DNA of 64,000 nt from Hyphomicrobiales bacterium (GTDB taxonomy: Bacteria; Pseudomonadota; Alphaproteobacteria; Rhizobiales; Beijerinckiaceae). Below, piece by piece: positions 1-8,011 of this stretch. Under the pieces are notes generated by a model. It was given only the letters and a program-made list of their open reading frames with translations, had not been told where the DNA came from and ran no database searches. Position 1 is the first letter of the stretch. Each line of letters begins with the position of its first letter. A program made the translations under genes and the position numbers. The DNA lies in contig JAGWTW010000002.1 of NCBI GenBank assembly GCA_028868735.1, positions 1-64,000 of the forward strand, written 5' to 3'.

Positions 1-53
1 AGGCTGCCGATCTTGCCACCGATCTCAAAGCCCTCGTCGCGCAATCTCGCTGA
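1..53 (+). CDS. C-terminal tail of a gene entering from the left, possibly a chemotaxis receptor
   Basis: The reading frame that begins at base 3 gives 16 residues (AADLATDLKALVAQSR) and then TGA at 51-53. The alternation of small, hydrophobic and charged residues is what the last helix of a methyl-accepting chemotaxis protein often looks like, but 16 residues cannot prove it. A strong inverted repeat follows 24 bases later, which supports this being a true gene end. The rest of the gene lies outside the window. Confidence 0.35.
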   Translation, partial: AADLATDLKALVAQSR

Positions 54-77
54 TGCCGCGGCGTCCTCCCCTGAAGA

Positions 78-136
78 TTTTCGGACGCCGGCCTCCGAAC
101 TCGCCCCCACATCCGGGTGAGGCCGGCGTCCGAAAA
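78..136 (+). terminator. 18-bp perfect inverted repeat, probable terminator
   Basis: Bases 78-95 (TTTTCGGACGCCGGCCTC) are exactly complementary to 119-136, with a 23-base spacer. The GC-rich stem is flanked by T and A runs, so it could work as an intrinsic terminator for the upstream partial gene. The long spacer is unusual for a simple terminator; it could also be a dispersed palindromic repeat. Confidence 0.5.
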
Positions 137-619
137 CCTCAACACGAGCAGCCGCAAGCCCGACGCGCGATCGCCCTGCTCTCTCGGTTACACGCCGGTT
201 ACAGCTACGCGGCTCCAATCCCCCGCGCCCTCGTTCAAATGCGCTCGCGACGATTCACGAATGGCCGCCGATCCGGTTTCGCGCACTCTCGCGAACGCTC
301 GTAGACACACCCGAACGCCCTTGCAGCCGCTGGGCGCTTCGACATAGCTACGAAACTGGTCGGCAGGGATTCGAATCCTTTCCGGCGCGCCATTCACATC
401 AAGATCCCGACGCCGCCGACGTTTTTAACCGGGAGCCTTTGGAACGGCGCTTTTTGGCCGGAGCGCCGGCGTGGCGCTCGCGAAGCCGCACCTGCGGAGA
501 CCCGCGGACGCAGCCGCTGCGCGGTCCTGACGAGGGCAGTGGCGCATTGTGCGCTGGCCCGTGCCTTTCCCGACACGAATCGGATCGTTCGAAGATCCGC
601 TCACGGGCGGCGCCGACGC
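137..619. other. 483 bases without a convincing gene
   Basis: Short open frames exist on both strands but none has a recognisable protein, a good ribosome site or codon use like the neighbours. The stretch ends at the stop codon of the SDR gene. I see no clear promoter, RNA gene or mobile remnant here. Confidence 0.5.
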
Positions 620-1399
620 CTAAAAGGTGCCGGGATAGGCGCCGCCATCGATCAGGAAATTCTGTCCGGTGACGTAACCGGCCTTGTCGCTGCAAAGGAA
701 CGCGCAGGCTGCGCCGAATTCGTCGATCGTGCCGAACCGCTTCGCCGGATTTGAATTGCGGATCGCATCCGTCGTCTCGTCGGCCGATTTGCCTGAACGC
801 TGCGCCAGGGCTGACAAGTTCGACTTCAGCCTGTCCGTATCGAACGTACCGGGCAGCAGATTGTTGATCGTCACATTGTGCTGCACGGTCGCGCGCGAAA
901 GGCCAGCGACGAAGCCCGTGAGCCCGGTACGGGCGCCGTTGGACAGGCCGAGCATGTCGATCGGCTGCTTCACCGCATGCGACGTAATGTTGACGATGCG
1001 GCCGAATTTCCGCGCGATCATGCGATCGACCGTGGCCTTGATCAGTTCGATCGGCGCGAGCATGTTGGCGTCGAGCGCCTTGATCCAGTCCTCGCGGGTC
1101 CAGTTGCGGAAATCGCCGGGCGGCGGCCCTCCCGCGTTGTTGACGAGAATGTCGGGATCCGGGCAGGCTGCGAGCACCGCCGCGCGACCTTCCGCAGTGG
1201 TCACGTCGGCGACGACGATGTGCGGTCGATTGCCCGTGATCTTCTCGATTTCGGCGGCCGCCGCCTCGAGTTGCGGATTCTGACGCGCTGCGATGCAGAC
1301 CTCGACTCCCTCGCCGGCCAGCGCGGTCGCGCAGCCCTTGCCCAGCCCCTTGCTGGCGCCGCAGACGATCGCCTTGCGACCGCGAATTCCCATATCCAT
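620..1399 (-). CDS. SDR-family NAD(P)-dependent oxidoreductase
   Basis: The 259-residue protein is a classical short-chain dehydrogenase. It begins with a Rossmann nucleotide site (GASKGLGKG near residue 14), then has the NNAGG motif near residue 88 and the C-terminal FLIDGGAYPG loop. In the catalytic region S-H-A-V-K is seen where S...YxxxK is usual, so the canonical Tyr is not obvious; the SDR subtype that resembles 3-oxoacyl reductases often varies here. The start ATG is preceded by a GAGGGAA ribosome site. It is the last gene of the minus-strand operon that starts at 4571 and probably oxidises a hydroxyl intermediate of that pathway. The substrate is unknown. Confidence 0.85.
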   Translation of the reverse strand: MDMGIRGRKAIVCGASKGLGKGCATALAGEGVEVCIAARQNPQLEAAAAEIEKITGNRPHIVVADVTTAEGRAAVLAACPDPDILVNNAGGPPPGDFRNWTREDWIKALDANMLAPIELIKATVDRMIARKFGRIVNITSHAVKQPIDMLGLSNGARTGLTGFVAGLSRATVQHNVTINNLLPGTFDTDRLKSNLSALAQRSGKSADETTDAIRNSNPAKRFGTIDEFGAACAFLCSDKAGYVTGQNFLIDGGAYPGTF

Positions 1400-1419
1400 G
1401 TCGTTCCCTCGTCCTGGTA

Positions 1420-1917
1420 TTAGCCGTTGCTACGGCACACCGCCGTCACGGATGGCGCCCGTACGCGATCGATTTTTCCGTAATCCTGGTCGCTGATCGA
1501 CAGCGACGCGGCGAAGGTCATGGGATCGCACCGTCCCGCGCTCATCTCGCGAAACGCCCACGCGGTCGTCGCACCAAGCGTGTCGCCGGCGAACAGCTCC
1601 AGTTGCAGGCCATTGCCGTTCGCAAGGCCGGCGCCGCTCTGATGTCCGTCGCCAATGCAGTAGAGATCGAGTCGGCGCTGTCCATTGGCGCGACGCTGCA
1701 ACGAGAATTCAATCTCGATGAAGCCGAAGGTCGGGTCGGCCGGCCGATTGCCGTCGTAGAAGTAGATGTGGGGCAGCCTGGCGTATGCCGCAGGGCCGGC
1801 GCCCAGTTCCTCCGGCGCCTGCGGATCCGGTCGGCCCGGCGTGCGCGGCGGCGGCGGGCCGAACGACGCGAATTGCGCCGCCGAACGGCGTCGGACGAGA
1901 ACCGGCGCGCTCTTCAC
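1420..1917 (-). CDS. Unknown protein in the catabolic operon
   Basis: I do not recognise this 165-residue protein. It starts at a GTG that overlaps the TGA of the amidohydrolase gene (GTGA), so its translation is coupled to that enzyme. The first 40 residues are rich in Arg and Pro. The rest is mixed alpha/beta in character, with an aromatic stretch (HIYFYDG near residue 50) and a following segment FGFIEIEF. No signal peptide or membrane segment is visible. Its tight coupling suggests an accessory role for the amidohydrolase or SDR. Confidence 0.6.
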   Translation of the reverse strand: MKSAPVLVRRRSAAQFASFGPPPPRTPGRPDPQAPEELGAGPAAYARLPHIYFYDGNRPADPTFGFIEIEFSLQRRANGQRRLDLYCIGDGHQSGAGLANGNGLQLELFAGDTLGATTAWAFREMSAGRCDPMTFAASLSISDQDYGKIDRVRAPSVTAVCRSNG

Positions 1918-2918
1918 GGCGGCTCCGTAGCGGCCGCGCCGAATTTCGCGGCGAGCAGACCTTCCGCATTCGCCGCCAGGCAGGGCGAGTCCGCGCCGAG
2001 GGCGCGCGAAGCGAAAAGACCCGGCTTGTCCTGCTTGATCGTGAAGGGATAGTCCGAGCCGACGACGATATGGTCCTCGCCGGCTTCCTGCGCCATGAAG
2101 CGGAGCGCGCTCTCGGAATAGACGATCGTGTCGTACCAGAAGCGCCGCGCAATCGCGGACGGATTCTCACGCATGGCCCGCTGCATCGCTGCGCTGATCC
2201 CGTAGCCTTGGTCGAGACGCGGCAGGATCCACGGCAACGCGCCGCCGCCGTGGCTCAGCAACACGCGCAGGTTCGGGTAGCGCTCCATAACGCCGTGCGC
2301 CAGAAGCGAGACTGCCGCAAGCGCCGTTTCCAGCGGAAAGGTTGCAACCGCCGCATATTCGCCGCCAGCTCCTATCCGTTCGACGCCGGCGGGATGCAGG
2401 GGATGCACGAATACGATCATGTCGAGGGCCTGTGCGGCTTCGTAGATCGGCCAGAGCCGTTCCGCGCCCAGCGGCGCGCCATTGATATGCGTGCCGATCT
2501 CGAAGCCGCGGAAACCGAGCGCCTTGATCCTCTCGATCTGCCTGAGCGCGCGCGCGACGTCCTGCATGCAGACCATTCCGACGCCGTAGAAACGGCCCGG
2601 CGCTGCGGCGATCATGCGCGCGATGTCGTCGTTGATGATTTCGCCGAGCGCCTCGCCGGCGTCCGGGTCGAACCAGTGCGACAGCAATTCGGGCATCGGC
2701 GAGAGCACCTGGACGTCCACACCGTCGCCGCGCATGTCGTCGAGCCTTCTGGCGACATTCCAGCAGCGGGAGTCGATCCGGCGAAACACGCGATTGTCTA
2801 TCATCACGCTGGCGTCGTCGCCTTCGACTGCGATGCTCGGCCAAAGCTTTCCGCCGGCGGCGTAAGCCGGAATGTGAGAGGGAACGACATGCGTATGAAC
2901 GTCGACGACGAAGGACAT
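1914..2918 (-). CDS. Amidohydrolase, ACMSD-like decarboxylase family
   Basis: The 334-residue TIM-barrel protein belongs to the amidohydrolase-2 family, which includes 2-amino-3-carboxymuconate-semialdehyde decarboxylase and related decarboxylases of aromatic acids. Metal-site residues are visible: HTH near the N-terminus (VDVHTHVVP), His in the VHPLHP segment, His in LLSHGGGALPW, and Asp in VGSDYPF. I chose the ATG at 2918, because it lies 11 bases after the stop of the upstream VOC gene, has GAGG upstream and begins just before the metal motif; an earlier start would add 17 unrelated residues. It probably removes CO2 from, or hydrolyses, a ring-cleavage product. Confidence 0.85.
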   Translation of the reverse strand: MSFVVDVHTHVVPSHIPAYAAGGKLWPSIAVEGDDASVMIDNRVFRRIDSRCWNVARRLDDMRGDGVDVQVLSPMPELLSHWFDPDAGEALGEIINDDIARMIAAAPGRFYGVGMVCMQDVARALRQIERIKALGFRGFEIGTHINGAPLGAERLWPIYEAAQALDMIVFVHPLHPAGVERIGAGGEYAAVATFPLETALAAVSLLAHGVMERYPNLRVLLSHGGGALPWILPRLDQGYGISAAMQRAMRENPSAIARRFWYDTIVYSESALRFMAQEAGEDHIVVGSDYPFTIKQDKPGLFASRALGADSPCLAANAEGLLAAKFGAAATEPP

Positions 2919-2929
2919 TTCGATGCGCC

Positions 2930-3367
2930 TCACATCGGCACGAAGTTGCTTTTCGAACCCCACATGCAAAGACTCGTCGGTTCGAAACCGAATTGTCGAG
3001 GCCTGCGCGTCGCCTCGTCGGCGATTGCTTCCACCCCGACGGAATATTCGAACACCATGCCGCCGCGCACCTTACGCGCGGCGCATTCGCCGACCGTACC
3101 GCAATGCACGGCGTGTCCGATGGATTCAAGGGCGCTTGCCGCCGCATCCAGCGACGCCGCATCCCTGACTTCGAACGCCACGGTCTGCTCACGCGGATCG
3201 CCTTCGTAGTCGCAGAGCGTATGAGCGCGGTCGTCCGAACGAAGATAGACGGCCTTGCCGCCGCGGTCGCCGACCTGCAGGCCCAGAACGCGTGTCGCAA
3301 AATCCTCTGCCGCGGCCATATCGGGAGCGCCGAGCCGAACGTAGAAAATGTCGATAAGTTCGATCAT
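2930..3367 (-). CDS. VOC-superfamily protein, single domain
   Basis: A 145-residue vicinal-oxygen-chelate protein with the typical start IDIFYVRLGAPDMAAAEDF, as in the N-terminal domain of extradiol dioxygenases. The second repeat begins near residue 70. Neither repeat shows the His and Glu metal ligands of active VOC enzymes. Its C-terminus (LCMWGS) resembles that of the adjacent two-domain VOC protein (LCGWGS), so the two may be related by duplication or form a complex. The ATG at 3367 fits the domain start; a longer frame upstream is Arg-rich and lies within the neighbouring gene. Confidence 0.75.
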   Translation of the reverse strand: MIELIDIFYVRLGAPDMAAAEDFATRVLGLQVGDRGGKAVYLRSDDRAHTLCDYEGDPREQTVAFEVRDAASLDAAASALESIGHAVHCGTVGECAARKVRGGMVFEYSVGVEAIADEATRRPRQFGFEPTSLCMWGSKSNFVPM

Positions 3368-3389
3368 CCTGTGCCTTCTTTCGGCGCGG

Positions 3390-4244
3390 TCACGCGGCGG
3401 CGAGTTCCGGTATGTCGCGGCATGGGCTTCCCCACCCGCACAATGCGTAGCGGTCGAGCGCGAACTGGCGCGCCGGACGTCCGGCCTCGTGGCCGCCTGC
3501 ATCGAAATCCAATGCGAACATCTGCCCTTCGGGACTGAGGAAGCGCACAAATACTCGTCCCGAAGCCGTCTCCGCGCCGGGACCGTGAACGATGCGAACC
3601 TGTCTTTCCTGCAGGAAATAGGCATTTCGCATCAGATCGTCGTGTGTTCGTACTCCGACGCCGAGATAGAGCAGGCCGGATTTTTCGGACGGATAAAGCG
3701 CGATGCGATGATGCGTGGCGTCGAGTCTCAAATAGGCGATGTCGCCGACACGATCGCTGATCTCTGCGCCGATGCAGTCAGTCCAGAACAGGAGATCGCG
3801 CGCGATGACACGACTGCGAAGCCCGGCGGCCGAGAGGCCCGAGACGCCGGAATCGCGGGTCGGATAGAAACGGCGCGCCGAGAGTTCAGCGCGCACGATC
3901 AATTCGATTTCTGTCCCCGACGGCTCACGCGCGGTGACGCCATCGCGAACGCCGCGTTGAGCGCATGCCTGCCGACTCATCTGCTGGCACGGATGTCCCG
4001 CTGCGCGCAGACGCTCGACGATACGCGCAAGGACCGCTTCGTCGCTGACTTCGACGCCTATCGCGGGCGTCGAAGGCTCCGGCATGAACGCCAGCGCCTG
4101 GCGTCGTGCATCCGCTCGCAACGCGTTTGCAGTCGCATCGGCCGGTTCCAGGCCGAATATTTCCGCGGCAAAGCGCGCCGCCGCCTCGGGCCGCCGCGCC
4201 GGAATTCGCGCATAGGCGAGCGGGCGATCGACAAAGTCTCTCAT
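3390..4244 (-). CDS. Two-domain VOC protein, extradiol-dioxygenase-like, ligands apparently lost
   Basis: The 284-residue protein has the length and two-domain layout of BphC-type extradiol dioxygenases. In that family the iron is held by His at the start of domain 2, a second His about 65 residues later, and a Glu near the end. Here the first position reads LRSRVIARD (Arg for His), the second is present in THHRIAL, and the third reads FALDFD (Ala for Glu). If my alignment is right, the iron site is not intact, so it may be a binding or structural partner rather than a dioxygenase. It lies between the Rieske-like gene and the second VOC gene in one operon. Confidence 0.7.
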   Translation of the reverse strand: MRDFVDRPLAYARIPARRPEAAARFAAEIFGLEPADATANALRADARRQALAFMPEPSTPAIGVEVSDEAVLARIVERLRAAGHPCQQMSRQACAQRGVRDGVTAREPSGTEIELIVRAELSARRFYPTRDSGVSGLSAAGLRSRVIARDLLFWTDCIGAEISDRVGDIAYLRLDATHHRIALYPSEKSGLLYLGVGVRTHDDLMRNAYFLQERQVRIVHGPGAETASGRVFVRFLSPEGQMFALDFDAGGHEAGRPARQFALDRYALCGWGSPCRDIPELAAA

Positions 4245-4247
4245 CGG

Positions 4248-4571
4248 CTAGACCTCGACATGCACGATTCCGTTCTCCACACGCACCGGGCAAATCTCGA
4301 GCGCCGCCTCGCAAGGCATGGCGACGGGCGCGCCTGTCGTCACGTTGAACGAACCGAAGCGGAAGCGGCACGCCACGATGCAGCCGTCGAGCGTTCCCTC
4401 TTCGGTGAGCGATACATCTCCATGCGTACAGCGGTCGTCCGCTGAACAAAACTGGTCTGCGATGCGGCTGACCGTGATCGCATGCCCGTCGGCCCGGGGC
4501 TCGACGCGGCGCCATTGCCCACGCGGGCCATTCCAATGCGCCGCGACATCGCCGATCTCATGCGACGACAT
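4248..4571 (-). CDS. Rieske-type ferredoxin with one cluster ligand replaced
   Basis: The 107-residue protein has the fold and spacing of a non-haem dioxygenase ferredoxin. The first cluster motif CTHGDVSL supplies Cys and His. The second should be CxxH but reads CRFRFGSF, with CGC (Arg) where CAC (His) is expected, a one-base change. A Rieske [2Fe-2S] cluster needs both His ligands, so redox function may be altered or lost. I chose the ATG at 4571, which gives the normal family length. It is the first gene of the operon down to 620 and would be expected to feed electrons to an oxygenase, but no oxygenase large subunit lies beside it. Confidence 0.75.
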   Translation of the reverse strand: MSSHEIGDVAAHWNGPRGQWRRVEPRADGHAITVSRIADQFCSADDRCTHGDVSLTEEGTLDGCIVACRFRFGSFNVTTGAPVAMPCEAALEICPVRVENGIVHVEV

Positions 4572-5050
4572 TGACGCCGGCGCGAAGGTCGACACCCAAG
4601 CCTTCCCAGTCCTGGCTGTGCTCGATCCAGGCCGGCGCGGCGGCGCGATCGAGCAGGGTTCGGCGATTTGTGGAGGAGGCGAAACCCGCACCTTGCGCTC
4701 CGATCGAGGCGTTTCCACTACGGGCGATCTGAAGTCGCTCTTGAAGCAACTTTCAGGATAGATGTCCGGTTTGTCAAGACGCGACGATGCTCTCTTGCCC
4801 CGGCCGGATGCGCGCCGAACGAGGCGCAGAGCTACGGCGGACTATCCGACGGCGCAAATGTTCCAACCGGGCCTGCCTTGCCGGCGCCTAGAACGAACGC
4901 GGTCGAGGGTCGCGCGACACTGGACTGATCGACACCTGCATTTTCAGCGCTTCCAGGCGCTTCCTGATCGCCTGACCTTTGCGTCGCCGCGGCGTTGCGG
5001 CCGGCGGCGGCGAAGCTATGCTTGCGGATTATGCGGGCAGCGGGCGAGTC
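4572..5050. promoter_or_regulatory. Divergent control region between the ferredoxin operon and tetR
   Basis: The 479 bases separate two divergent transcription units. On the minus strand a TTGACA hexamer lies at 4777-4772, a possible -35 box for the operon, but no good -10 box stands at the right spacing. No long palindrome for the adjacent TetR protein was found. Weak open frames extend both flanking genes into this stretch, but these extensions are not similar to the families. Confidence 0.35.
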
Positions 5051-5779
5051 ATGGCTGATGAAGGCGTGAAGACGAAAGCGAAAGCCATGCGAAGCGCGCG
5101 GAGGACCGCGCCGAGCGCCGCCACCGCGCGCGCGCCATTGAAGACGCCTCGCCGCACCCAGGCGGAACGGAGCGAGACGACGCGCAAGAAACTGATCGAG
5201 GCCGCCCTGGTTCTCCTGCGCGAGCGCGGCTACGGCGGGTTGCGGACTAACGAAGTGTCCGATCTGGCGGGCGTGTCGCGTGGCGCGCAGCTTCATCACT
5301 TCCCGACGAAGCATGAATTGATCCTTGCGACCTTCGGCTATCTGAACGACAGGATGCTGGCAGAAAGCCGTCGGCGTGCGGCCGCGGCGCACCGATCCGC
5401 CGATCCGATCGGCGACGCCATCGCAGATGCAAAGGAGTTTTTCTTCAGCGATTATTTCTTCGTCTCACTCGCAATCACGATGGGCGACGCGAGGGACGAA
5501 GACCTGATGCGGCACACGGTGCCGATGGCGCGGGAAGCACGCTTCGCCGCGGAAAAATTGTGGATCGAGGCGCTGGTTGCGCGCGGCATCCCGCGCAAGC
5601 TCGCCTCCGACCTGCTCGCGCTGACGCTCAGCATCGTGCGCGGCCTGGCGGTGCGCAGATTCATCGACAATGACCCCAAGAAGTTCGACGATCTCTTGCG
5701 ACGCTGGCGCAGCATGGCCGCGCTGTTTCTCGAACATGAACTGCGCCAGCCCTCAAAATCGACCGCAAGGAGCAGGTAG
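5051..5779 (+). CDS. TetR-family transcriptional regulator
   Basis: A TetR/AcrR repressor of 242 residues when started at the ATG at 5051; the first 35 residues are basic and low-complexity. The N-terminal helix-turn-helix domain runs roughly over residues 38-90 (TRKKLIEAALVLLRERGY, then VSDLAGVSRGAQLHHFPTK). The C-terminal ligand-binding helices include an aromatic-rich segment (FFFSDYFFVSLA). It is divergent from the catabolic operon 620-4571 and is the natural candidate for its control, sensing a pathway substrate or CoA ester. It could also control the acyl-CoA dehydrogenase gene downstream. Confidence 0.85.
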   Translation: MADEGVKTKAKAMRSARRTAPSAATARAPLKTPRRTQAERSETTRKKLIEAALVLLRERGYGGLRTNEVSDLAGVSRGAQLHHFPTKHELILATFGYLNDRMLAESRRRAAAAHRSADPIGDAIADAKEFFFSDYFFVSLAITMGDARDEDLMRHTVPMAREARFAAEKLWIEALVARGIPRKLASDLLALTLSIVRGLAVRRFIDNDPKKFDDLLRRWRSMAALFLEHELRQPSKSTARSR

Positions 5780-6144
5780 CGCCATACGCGGCCAGGCGTC
5801 CGGCCGCCACCAGCGGCTCCGCCGCGTTCCGCGGCGCTGTCGCCCGTCGTTCTTTCTCGAATTTTCGGGCCGCTGGGGACGGGCTCGACTGTCGGGCTGA
5901 GCCAGCATGGCGACCCCAGGCCGTTTTGACCGACCTGTTCCGCAATTGACGATTGCGCTCGGACGGCCGCAAGACCCACGACGACAATTATCCCAAGCGA
6001 CGACGTCGATACAATCGAAAGCGCCGGGGGTCTATTGTAGACTCGTGAAGACGCGCCTCGCGGACCGGCGCTCCGGCATTGTCCGAGAGCGCCTTGTCCG
6101 TTCGTGGCGAAGTCGCCAAAACAATGCGGCTCCGGGAGAAGGCC
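5780..6144. other. Intergenic region between tetR and the acyl-CoA dehydrogenase gene
   Basis: The first 70 bases contain GC-rich inverted repeats (around CCGCCGCGTTCCGCGGCG) that could end tetR transcription. The rest probably holds the promoter of the next gene; TTGACG at 5946-5951 is a possible -35 box without a convincing partner. No gene is seen. Confidence 0.35.
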
Positions 6145-7872
6145 ATGAAGCAGACGCCGACGCTGACCTATCGCAATATCCCCGACAGCTACGGCACCAA
6201 CGCCTACCTTGCCGACCCGGATTTCGCCCGACTGCTTCGAATCTACATGGACGAAGACACGATCAAGCTCGTCGAACCCCGGTTTGTCGAATTGGGCGCG
6301 CTCGTCCGCGGGGAAATGGAAGATCTCGCGCTGGCGGCGGACCGCAATCCGCCGGTCCTGCGACTACGCGCCCGCAACAGTTCGGATCTGCAGGCGCTCG
6401 AAAAGCATCCGAGCTATATCGCGCTCGAGCGTTACGCCTTTTCAGAATACGGGCTCGCGGCCCTGTCGCACCGCGGCGGCGTGTTCGGCAGAAAAGAGAA
6501 GCTGCATCCAGCCGTGAAATATGGTCTGACCATGCTGTTCGTGCAGGCGGAGTTCGGCCTCTGCTGCCCGCTCTCGATGACGGATTCCCTGACCCGCACG
6601 CTCTGCAAATTCGGCTCGAAGGAGCTGATCGATCGCTATTTCTCCGCCCTGACCACCCAAACCTTCGAAGATCTGTACCAGGGCGCGATGTTCATCACGG
6701 AGCAGGACGCAGGTTCGGACGTCGGCGCGGTGACGACGCAGGCGCGGTTCGAGGATGGCGAATGGCGGCTTTATGGCGACAAATGGTTTTGCTCCAACGT
6801 CGACGCCGATCTCGCCATGGTGCTGGCGCGTCCCGCCGGCGGCCAGCCCGGCACCAAGGGCCTCTCGCTCTTTCTGCTGCCGCGACGCCGCCAGGACGGA
6901 ACGCTGAACGCCTATCGTATCCTCCGGCTGAAACCGAAACTCGGCACGCGCTCGATGGCGAGCGGCGAAATCGTCATGGAGGGCGCTGTCGCCTACCTTG
7001 TCGGCGAGCCCGCCTCCGGCTTCAAGCAAATGACCGACATGATCAACATGTCGCGCCTGTCGAACGGCGTGCGCTCCGCCGGTCTGATGCTGCGCGCCGT
7101 GGGCGAGGCGCTCTATATCGCGAAGAACCGCACCGCATTCGGCAAGCCGCTGATCGAGCTGCCCCTCATGCGCCGCCAGCTCGTCAAGATGATGGTGACG
7201 GCCGAACAGGGCCGCTCGTTCTGCCTGCACATGACCGAAGTGCTTCGTCGCGCCGACGCCGGAGACCCGCTGTACGCCAAGCTCATGCGCATCATGACGC
7301 CGCTCATCAAGTTTCGTACCTGCCGCGATGCGCGCAAGGTGGCGGGCGACGGAATGGAGGCGCGCGGCGGCTCCGGCTACATCGAGGAATGGTCGGACGC
7401 GCGCGTGCTGCGTGATGCGCATCTCGGTTCGATCTGGGAAGGCACCAGCAATGTCGTGGCGCTCGACGTGAAGCGCGCGATCAGACGCGAAGGCTCACTG
7501 GAGGCGCTCAGGACGTATGCGACCCAGCTGCTCGGCAATTCCGGCATCCCGGCACGCTCGCGCGACAGGCTGGCGAGCGCTTTCGCGCGGGCCGCCGATC
7601 TCGCCGACATCGTCGCCGCCGCGCCGGAACGCGAAGAGGACGTGCGGCGGATGGCGAGCGCGCTCTACAACGCCGTCTCCGCGATCATCATGGCGTGGGA
7701 GGCAGGGCAATCCCGCAATGCGCGGCGTCTGGCGCTCGCGCATTTCGTGGTCCGCCACAAGCTCGACACGCAGGATCCGCTCGCGGCCTCTATCGACGAT
7801 CGCGAGCTTGTCGACCGGCTGATCGCCGGCCACGACGTCAGCGACGAACTCGCCATGTCGAACCTCGCGTGA
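6145..7872 (+). CDS. Acyl-CoA dehydrogenase, AidB-like
   Basis: The 575-residue flavoprotein has the acyl-CoA dehydrogenase middle domain with the FAD segment FITEQDAGSDVGA, then KWFCSN, and the C-terminal dehydrogenase helices with GGSGYIEEW and IWEGTSNVVALDV. The length and the IWEGTSN motif place it in the AidB/long acyl-CoA dehydrogenase branch rather than the 380-residue short forms. The chosen ATG lies directly after a strong ribosome site (GGGAGAAGG); an upstream start would add 22 residues without one. It probably oxidises an unusual acyl-CoA in the cytoplasm. A hairpin terminator follows at 7884. Confidence 0.85.
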   Translation: MKQTPTLTYRNIPDSYGTNAYLADPDFARLLRIYMDEDTIKLVEPRFVELGALVRGEMEDLALAADRNPPVLRLRARNSSDLQALEKHPSYIALERYAFSEYGLAALSHRGGVFGRKEKLHPAVKYGLTMLFVQAEFGLCCPLSMTDSLTRTLCKFGSKELIDRYFSALTTQTFEDLYQGAMFITEQDAGSDVGAVTTQARFEDGEWRLYGDKWFCSNVDADLAMVLARPAGGQPGTKGLSLFLLPRRRQDGTLNAYRILRLKPKLGTRSMASGEIVMEGAVAYLVGEPASGFKQMTDMINMSRLSNGVRSAGLMLRAVGEALYIAKNRTAFGKPLIELPLMRRQLVKMMVTAEQGRSFCLHMTEVLRRADAGDPLYAKLMRIMTPLIKFRTCRDARKVAGDGMEARGGSGYIEEWSDARVLRDAHLGSIWEGTSNVVALDVKRAIRREGSLEALRTYATQLLGNSGIPARSRDRLASAFARAADLADIVAAAPEREEDVRRMASALYNAVSAIIMAWEAGQSRNARRLALAHFVVRHKLDTQDPLAASIDDRELVDRLIAGHDVSDELAMSNLA

Positions 7873-7883
7873 ACGCTGGAACA

Positions 7884-7907
7884 ACGCGGCGCGATGCCGC
7901 GCCGCGT
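7884..7907 (+). terminator. Hairpin terminator
   Basis: ACGCGGCGCG (7884-7893) pairs perfectly with CGCGCCGCGT (7898-7907) around a four-base loop. It lies 12 bases after the acyl-CoA dehydrogenase stop codon. There is no T-run on the plus strand, so efficiency is uncertain. Before the transposon arrived, it would have served between two convergent genes. Confidence 0.7.
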
Positions 7908-7969
7908 CAGTTCGATGAGATTGCGTACCGGGAAAGGCGCAAGACGTCTTCGCAACCCGGAGCGTCAGC

Positions 7970-7993
7970 TTATTGCAAGCTGTCGACCCCGGC
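7970..7993 (-). other. Displaced 3' end of the gene now at 11286-11567
   Basis: If the transposon 7994-11298 and one copy of its target duplication are removed, the minus-strand frame of the 11286-11567 gene continues through GTC GAC AGC TTG CAA to a TAA at 7972-7970. These bases are therefore the original last codons (ending V-D-S-L-Q) of that gene, now cut off by the insertion. Confidence 0.75.
7986..7993. repeat. Target-site duplication, left copy
   Basis: ACCCCGGC directly abuts the left transposon end and is repeated exactly at 11299-11306 beyond the right end. An 8-bp duplication fits IS1-type transposition, which makes 8-9 bp duplications. Confidence 0.9.
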
Positions 7994-8011
7994 GGTAGTG
8001 TCCTAATTTGA
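7994..8011 (+). repeat. Left terminal inverted repeat of the transposon
   Basis: GGTAGTGTCCTAATTTGA, the exact reverse complement of 11281-11298. The transposase stop codon (8003-8005) lies inside the repeat. Confidence 0.9.

Noticed and set aside
366-392. GATTCGAATC followed by a GCGCGCCA end, resembling the 3' part of a tRNA
   Set aside because: The T-stem pairs poorly and no matching acceptor, anticodon or D arm is found upstream.
188-397. Minus-strand open frame of 69 codons in the left gene-free stretch
   Set aside because: No ribosome site, no recognisable domain, and codon use less biased than in true genes here.
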